A stretch of 64,000 nt of DNA from Cognatundibacterium luofuense (GTDB lineage: Bacteria; Pseudomonadota; Gammaproteobacteria; Burkholderiales; Burkholderiaceae_D), in contig NZ_JAGSPN010000002.1 of assembly GCF_018139685.1 (NCBI RefSeq), positions 248,001-312,000 on the forward strand, read 5' to 3'. Of this stretch, positions 59,861 through 64,000 are shown piece after piece. The stretch's first letter is position 1; the number at the start of each line of letters is the position of its first letter. The notes under the pieces are model-generated. The model did no database searches, was not told the origin of the DNA, and worked only from the letters and a program-made list of their open reading frames with translations. A program made the translations under genes and the position numbers.

Positions 59861-59974
59861 GATGTTCCTGTTTCCGGAAGAGTCGTATCCTGCACGGTCG
59901 GTCGCAGCTTGCGTGCTGTTCTAAGCACAACAGATGATAGCGGCGATTCGTGACGATAACGGCGAATATAAAAC

Positions 59975-60006
59975 AAAAAGGACCCAGATTTTCATCTGGA
60001 TCCTTT
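59975..60006 (-). terminator. Terminator of the tRNA-Lys array
   Basis: CCAGAT and ATCTGG with an outer AAAGGA/ATCCTTT make a hairpin followed on the minus strand by TTTTTG, right after the third transcribed tRNA. Confidence 0.8.
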
Positions 60007-60009
60007 GTC

Positions 60010-60085
60010 TGGTGGGTTGTGCGGGATTCGAACCTGCGACCAACGGATTAAAAGTCCGCTGCTCTACCGACTGAGCTAACAACCC
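60010..60085 (-). tRNA. tRNA-Lys (anticodon UUU), copy A
   Basis: The 76-nt cloverleaf begins GGGTTGTTAGCTCAGTCGGT and ends with encoded ACCA. Anticodon arm CGGAC-TTTTAAT-CCG gives UUU. It is identical to the two copies at 60130 and 60240, separated by 44 and 34 bases. Confidence 0.95.
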
Positions 60086-60129
60086 GTTAGCCTGCTTGCA
60101 AACTCCCTGACGGGAACCTGCGGAATTTC

Positions 60130-60205
60130 TGGTGGGTTGTGCGGGATTCGAACCTGCGACCAACGGATTAAAAGTCCGCTGCTCTACCGACTGAGCTAAC
60201 AACCC
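60130..60205 (-). tRNA. tRNA-Lys (anticodon UUU), copy B
   Basis: Identical in sequence to copies A and C. It is the middle member of the array. Confidence 0.95.
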
Positions 60206-60239
60206 AACTTATTTCTCGACACCATCACCAAAAGGACTC

Positions 60240-60315
60240 TGGTGGGTTGTGCGGGATTCGAACCTGCGACCAACGGATTAAAAGTCCGCTGCTCTACCGA
60301 CTGAGCTAACAACCC
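60240..60315 (-). tRNA. tRNA-Lys (anticodon UUU), copy C (first transcribed)
   Basis: Identical to copies A and B. It lies 15 bases downstream of a consensus -10 hexamer, so it is the first product of the array transcript. Confidence 0.95.
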
Positions 60316-60329
60316 CGAGAAAGACAGCT

Positions 60330-60358
60330 ATTATAGGAGCCTAAACCATAGCTGTCAA
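60330..60358 (-). promoter_or_regulatory. Consensus promoter of the tRNA-Lys array
   Basis: On the minus strand TTGACA (60353-60358) and TATAAT (60330-60335) are both perfect and spaced by 17 bases. A perfect 9-bp inverted repeat GACAGCTAT/ATAGCTGTC (60323-60331 and 60348-60356) overlaps both hexamers. Confidence 0.85.
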
Positions 60359-60377
60359 TAGACACGCGCCTTCCGGC

Positions 60378-61136
60378 TTACTTCAGCGCGCCGATACGGC
60401 TTTTCGCCGCTTGCGCTGCTTCTGTGTTCGGATAGTCGCGCACAATGGTTTCCAGCGTTTTCTTCGCAGCCGGTTTATCTTTCAGCTCAACCTGACACAG
60501 AGAAATATTCAGCAACGCTTCCGGTGCTTTCGGATGATCAGGGTACGATTTCACCAATTGTTGCATGACAGGAATCATGCCTTTGCAGTCACGCTGCGCC
60601 AGATACGAATTACCCATCCAGTACTGTGCCTGACCGGCATACACCGAATTCGGATAGCTGTTCAGAAAGCCACTGAAGCCGTTCACCGCTGCTTTGAAGT
60701 CACCGGACTTATACACATTCATCGCACCTTCAAAGGCGCGTTCTTCACCCGGCTCGATCACTGCTTCACGCCCGTCCACCACCATGCGCTTCGGTTCCAG
60801 TTTGCGGATGCGGTTATCCAGATCCACATAGAAATCCTGCTGACGACGCTGGGTATTCGCGATGTCATTCGCCAGCACTTCAACCTGTCCGCGCAGCTTT
60901 GCTAATTCAGCGCGCAGTTTTTCATTTTCATTGGCCAGATCCAGCGCGGTCGATTTATCGGCCTTGGTTTCAATGCGCGAATCCAGACGGGCATTTAATG
61001 CCTCAATCTTGGCGCGCAAATCCAGAATTGCTTTACGGGCTTCATCATCATCAAAAATACCTGCCGAAGCCATGGCAGGAAAACATCCGGCAAATGCCAG
61101 TGTCAGCAATACACGGCGGACTGAGTTTTTTTTCAT
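60378..61136 (-). CDS. cpoB: Cell division coordinator CpoB (YbgF)
   Basis: A periplasmic Tol-Pal system protein that links outer membrane constriction to septal peptidoglycan synthesis. The 252 residues have a signal peptide (about 1-25, ending MASAGIFDDDE), a trimerisation coiled coil (about 30-110, with RAKIEALNARLDSRIETKAD and ENEKLRAELAKLRGQVEVLA), and three TPR units (about 125-252, e.g. YWMGNSYLAQRDCKGMIPVM). Start at 61136 is chosen because the earlier codon lies inside the pal-cpoB terminator hairpin. The following tRNA array repeats the order of E. coli ybgF and lysT. Confidence 0.92.
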   Translation of the reverse strand: MKKNSVRRVLLTLAFAGCFPAMASAGIFDDDEARKAILDLRAKIEALNARLDSRIETKADKSTALDLANENEKLRAELAKLRGQVEVLANDIANTQRRQQDFYVDLDNRIRKLEPKRMVVDGREAVIEPGEERAFEGAMNVYKSGDFKAAVNGFSGFLNSYPNSVYAGQAQYWMGNSYLAQRDCKGMIPVMQQLVKSYPDHPKAPEALLNISLCQVELKDKPAAKKTLETIVRDYPNTEAAQAAKSRIGALK

Positions 61137-61158
61137 CGCATTGCTCGTCAAAATAAAC

Positions 61159-61185
61159 ACGCCGCTTATCAAAGATAAGCGGCGT
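61159..61185 (-). terminator. Terminator/attenuator between pal and cpoB
   Basis: ACGCCGCTTATC and GATAAGCGGCGT make a perfect 12-bp stem with an AAA loop, followed by T-rich sequence on the minus strand. It would lower cpoB expression relative to pal. Confidence 0.75.
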
Positions 61186-61230
61186 CAGTTAGCTGATCAA
61201 CAGACAAACATGTCCGTCTTCAGGCTGGTA

Positions 61231-61767
61231 TTACTGATAAACGATATCAGCACGGCGGTTTTCCGCCCAGGATGCTTCATCGTGGCCAGTTGCTTTTGGC
61301 TTCTCTTTACCCAGAGAAACTGCTTCCATCTGACCATCAGCAACGCCCATCAGGTTCATTGCTTTACGCACTGCTTCAGCACGTTTCTGACCCAGTGCCA
61401 GATTGTATTCGCTGCCACCGCGTTCGTCAGTGTTACCCTGGATCAGGATCTTGCGATCTTTTTTGGATGCCAGGTATTTGGAGTGGTTTTCAACCACAGA
61501 TTTGGAATCGTCTTTCACAACATAGCTGTCAAAGTCGAAGTACACGCTGCGCAGTGCCAGCACGCCTTTAGGATCGTTCAGCGGATCCATTTCAGGTGCT
61601 TTCACTGGTTTAACAGCGTTAGGGTCGACTTGTGTCGTTTGTGTCGTTGTTACTGGTTTTTCTTCCACTTTTGGCGGATCCAGAGGCACTTTAGAAGCAC
61701 AGGCGGACAGCAGTGCTGCGCCGGAAATCAACAAAGCCAGTGTTTTAGTTTGGGATGTGAAACGCAT
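61231..61767 (-). CDS. pal: Peptidoglycan-associated lipoprotein Pal
   Basis: An outer membrane lipoprotein tethering the membrane to peptidoglycan. The 178 residues show a lipobox (LLSAC, Cys at about 23), a flexible Pro/Thr linker and an OmpA-like C-terminal domain with VYFDFDSYVVKDDSKSVVEN and the binding motif NTDERGGSEYNLALGQKRAE. GGAGAG precedes the ATG. It follows tolB by 23 bases. Confidence 0.97.
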   Translation of the reverse strand: MRFTSQTKTLALLISGAALLSACASKVPLDPPKVEEKPVTTTQTTQVDPNAVKPVKAPEMDPLNDPKGVLALRSVYFDFDSYVVKDDSKSVVENHSKYLASKKDRKILIQGNTDERGGSEYNLALGQKRAEAVRKAMNLMGVADGQMEAVSLGKEKPKATGHDEASWAENRRADIVYQ

Positions 61768-61790
61768 TTTCTCTCCTGAATTAAACAGTT

Positions 61791-63077
61791 TTATTTGAGA
61801 TACGGGCCCCAGGTAGGTTCCCGGATATCGGCAGCCTGCACCGATAATTTTTGTCGCACCTTACCGTCAACAGACACGACTGCCAGTGTTGCCTGACGTC
61901 CAGTTTCGGTAGCGTACATGATATAACGACCGTTCGGCGAAAAGCTAGGCGATTCATCTTTGGTCGTATCTGACAGCCTTGTTTCCTGACCGGAAGCAAG
62001 ATCCAGTGCATACAGCTGGAACTTTCCTTCACGACGGGAAATATAAGCAAGGGTTTTGCCGTCCGGCGAAATACGTGGTGTGATGTTATAGCTGCCGTTG
62101 AACGTCACGCGCTTTGCTTCACCACCATTCACACTGACGCGGTAAATCTGCGGACCGCCGCTGCGGTCACTGAGGAAATACACATACTGGCCATCGGCGG
62201 AGAATTGCGGCTCAGTATCAATCGCATTACTGCTGGTCAGCTTTTGCAAGCCGGAACCATCGGCATTAATCAGGTAAATCTGGGTCAGGCCATCGCGCGA
62301 CAAGGCAATTGCCAGACGGCTGCCATCCGGCGACCATGCAGGCGCAGAGTTACTGCCTTTAAAGTTCGCTACGACACGGCGTTCGCCGGTCAGCAGATTC
62401 TGCACCCAGACCACAGGTTTTTTCATTTCAAACGACACATAGGCAACTTTGCTCCCATCCAGTGTCCAGGCCGGCGAAATAATCGGTTCGCGGGAACGTA
62501 AGGCAGGAACTTCGTTGTAGCCATCCGAATCGGCCACTACCAGACGGTATTCGCCGCCGGATTTGGTCACGTAAGCAATACGCGTTGCAAACGCACCGCG
62601 TACCCCGATCAGCTTTTCATACACATCATCGGCGATTTTATGTGCCGAAACGCGGGTACTGGTCGGCAGCGTTGGCAGCGCAAAGCCGGACAGCATCGCC
62701 GCTTTGGTGGTGTCGAACAGTTTATAGCGCACATCAAAGCGGCCATCTGCCAGCTTTTGCACACTGCCTACGACCAGTGCTTCCGCGCCTTTGCGCTTCC
62801 ACTCTTCAAAGTTCACCGGCGCAGTTTCAGACAACACGGTGCCCGCATCAATCAGGCGGAAATAACCGCTGCGTGCCAGATCGTCACGAATAATCTGGCT
62901 GATTTGCTGCGGACTGAGGTCTTCATTACTGAAACCTGCAATCGCAATCGGAATCTGGTTCGAACCCACACCGGAAACTTCCACCCGCAATTGCGCCTGT
63001 GCCGGAACAGGCGGCACACCCGCCATCAGTGCCAGCGCCAGCGCAGGAATACTCAGCAAACGTAAACCTGATTTCAT
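61791..63077 (-). CDS. tolB: Tol-Pal system periplasmic protein TolB
   Basis: A periplasmic protein that interacts with Pal and the TolA/Q/R complex, needed for outer membrane integrity. The 428 residues show a signal peptide (about 1-28, PPVPAQAQLR), an alpha/beta N-terminal domain (about 30-165) and a six-bladed beta-propeller (about 180-428, repeats like SPAWTLDGSKVAYVSFEMKK and SPSFSPNGRYIMYATETGRQ). It lies 6 bases after tolA. Confidence 0.97.
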   Translation of the reverse strand: MKSGLRLLSIPALALALMAGVPPVPAQAQLRVEVSGVGSNQIPIAIAGFSNEDLSPQQISQIIRDDLARSGYFRLIDAGTVLSETAPVNFEEWKRKGAEALVVGSVQKLADGRFDVRYKLFDTTKAAMLSGFALPTLPTSTRVSAHKIADDVYEKLIGVRGAFATRIAYVTKSGGEYRLVVADSDGYNEVPALRSREPIISPAWTLDGSKVAYVSFEMKKPVVWVQNLLTGERRVVANFKGSNSAPAWSPDGSRLAIALSRDGLTQIYLINADGSGLQKLTSSNAIDTEPQFSADGQYVYFLSDRSGGPQIYRVSVNGGEAKRVTFNGSYNITPRISPDGKTLAYISRREGKFQLYALDLASGQETRLSDTTKDESPSFSPNGRYIMYATETGRQATLAVVSVDGKVRQKLSVQAADIREPTWGPYLK

Positions 63078-63083
63078 ATCGTC

Positions 63084-64000
63084 TTACTCTTCTCGTAATT
63101 TGTAGACCAGTAACAAACTGGAGGGAACCTGACCGTTTTTATCTTTCGGCAGCGGCGCAGATTTTTCAATCGCTTTCGCCACCGCTTCATCAAAAGACGG
63201 AACGCCGGAACTCTTTGCCATACGTGGCAAGCCGCGCAGAGAACCATCCGGCAGCAATTCTATTTTGTATTCCACCGTCGGATTGCGACCTGCATTATCA
63301 CCCGGCGGATAAATCATGTTCGAACGCACTTTAGACGCAATTTTAGCGATATAGCTAGGATCACCGCGGTTATTACCGGTCGATTTTTCCGCAGTACCGC
63401 TGCCACCGGAACCAACTGCACCGGCCTGCGCATTGATACGCTGCATTTGCTCGCTGAACAGTTTGTCAGCCAGTGCTTTTTCACGCGCATCTTTGGCTTT
63501 CTGATCAGCCTGCTTCTGCTTATCTGCTTTTTCTTTCTGCGCTTTATCCTTCAGCTCTTTTTCTTTGAGCTCTCTCTCGCGTTCTTTCTCACGCTCTTTT
63601 TCACGCTCAAGACGTTCTTTCTCGCGCTGCTTCTCAAGCTTTTCTTTTTCGAGTTTTTCTTTTTCGCGCTTTTCTTTCAGTTCAAGCTGACGCTTTTCCT
63701 CTGCAATACGCAGTTTTTCTTCTTCGCGTTTTTTCTCTTCCTGAATACGTTTCTTTTGCTGCTGCAAAGCGATTTCCGGATCTTCCACCGGTTTGGCGAC
63801 TGGCTCAGGGGTGCGCGCGACTGGCGCTGGCTTCGGTTCCGGCTCGGGTTCCGGCGCGACTTGCGGTACGGGCAAAGGCGCGGCTTCGCGCGTGGTCAGA
63901 TCCCAGACTTCCGCCTCCACTGCATTCGATTCATGGCTTTGCCAATTGATACCGACCACAAAAAACAATAACAGTGCCAGATGCACCAGTAACGCCAGTG
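63084..64000 (-). CDS. tolA: TolA, 5' end beyond the window
   Basis: The inner membrane protein that couples TolQR proton motive force to Pal and TolB. The visible part starts inside the membrane anchor (LALLLFFVVGINW), followed by a Pro-rich patch and a long Lys/Glu/Arg coiled helix of about 120 residues (EKEKLEKQREKERLEREKER). The C-terminal domain III (about the last 100 residues; DPSYIAKIASKVRSNMIYPP) is present. The frame is still open at 64000, so the N-terminus lies outside. The stretch with repeated EREKEREKERER may be prone to length change. Confidence 0.93.
   Translation of the reverse strand, partial: LALLVHLALLLFFVVGINWQSHESNAVEAEVWDLTTREAAPLPVPQVAPEPEPEPKPAPVARTPEPVAKPVEDPEIALQQQKKRIQEEKKREEEKLRIAEEKRQLELKEKREKEKLEKEKLEKQREKERLEREKEREKERERELKEKELKDKAQKEKADKQKQADQKAKDAREKALADKLFSEQMQRINAQAGAVGSGGSGTAEKSTGNNRGDPSYIAKIASKVRSNMIYPPGDNAGRNPTVEYKIELLPDGSLRGLPRMAKSSGVPSFDEAVAKAIEKSAPLPKDKNGQVPSSLLLVYKLREE

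Noticed and set aside
59921-60202. A 93-residue frame with repeated LAQSVEQRTFNPLVAGSNPA
   Set aside because: It is read across two tRNA-Lys genes. This peptide is a well-known artefact of tRNA sequence, not a protein.
60010-60315. Three regularly spaced 76-nt repeats, CRISPR-like at first sight
   Set aside because: The repeats are complete tRNA-Lys genes, with spacers of 44 and 34 nt that are not of CRISPR type. There are no cas genes.

Overview
This 64 kb window is chromosomal DNA from a betaproteobacterium, most likely order Burkholderiales and perhaps Oxalobacteraceae-like. The genus is not decided by what can be seen. The basis is gene order and family content: thrS-infC-rpmI-rplT-pheS-pheT-ihfA-merR, tpiA-secG-tRNA-Leu-nuoA..N followed by DUF2818, DUF3460-scpA-panC, an N-terminally extended IHF-alpha, and the sigma/DUF3619/DUF3106/RDD cluster. 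Coding density is high. I see no insertion sequence, prophage, CRISPR array, rRNA or plasmid-type gene.

Layout. 1-0.3 kb: 3' end of a chemoreceptor gene. 0.8-11 kb (minus strand): translation and stringent-response block (merR, ihfA, pheT, pheS, rplT, rpmI, infC, thrS, tRNA-Val, relA). 11-19 kb: ridA-like gene, alpha/beta hydrolase, and a ketone-body/PHB-type group (bdhA, scoAB, PAS-LuxR regulator, thioesterase, SDR, ETF-quinone oxidoreductase). 19-34.5 kb (minus): Nudix hydrolase, DUF2818 and a complete 14-gene nuoA-N operon for respiratory complex I. 34.6-40 kb: tRNA-Leu, secG, tpiA, quinone reductase, pnp, rpsO. 40-46.5 kb: branched-chain amino acid genes leuA, ilvC, ilvN, ilvB, with a SIMPL-domain protein between leuA and ilvC. 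47-50.5 kb (plus): four overlapping genes for an ECF-like sigma factor, a single-TM protein, a secreted DUF3106 protein and an RDD membrane protein, then a TetR regulator and a LOG-family enzyme. 50.6-57 kb (plus): DUF3460, scpA, panC, a BtuF-like binding protein, rarD, and a TonB-dependent receptor behind a TPP riboswitch. 57.4-64 kb (minus): ppx, a methyltransferase, three identical tRNA-Lys genes, cpoB, pal, tolB and the 3' part of tolA.

Themes. ETF-QO delivers electrons from acyl-CoA oxidation to quinone, and complex I delivers them from NADH. The bdhA/scoAB genes convert hydroxybutyrate towards acetoacetyl-CoA. The ilv and leu genes make branched-chain amino acids.

Most notable signals beyond the genes: (1) a family of five about 100-nt intergenic repeats with a conserved hairpin flanked by short direct repeats, mostly placed 3' of co-oriented genes; (2) the coupled sigma/DUF3619/DUF3106/RDD operon, which has the architecture of an undescribed envelope-sensing circuit; (3) a TPP riboswitch with a readable ribosome-site switch controlling a TonB receptor, implying outer-membrane uptake of thiamin or a precursor; (4) a Leu-rich, CUA-rich leader peptide with two mutually exclusive hairpins before leuA; (5) an apparent AUA start codon for infC; (6) a consensus tRNA-Lys promoter whose hexamers overlap a perfect inverted repeat.
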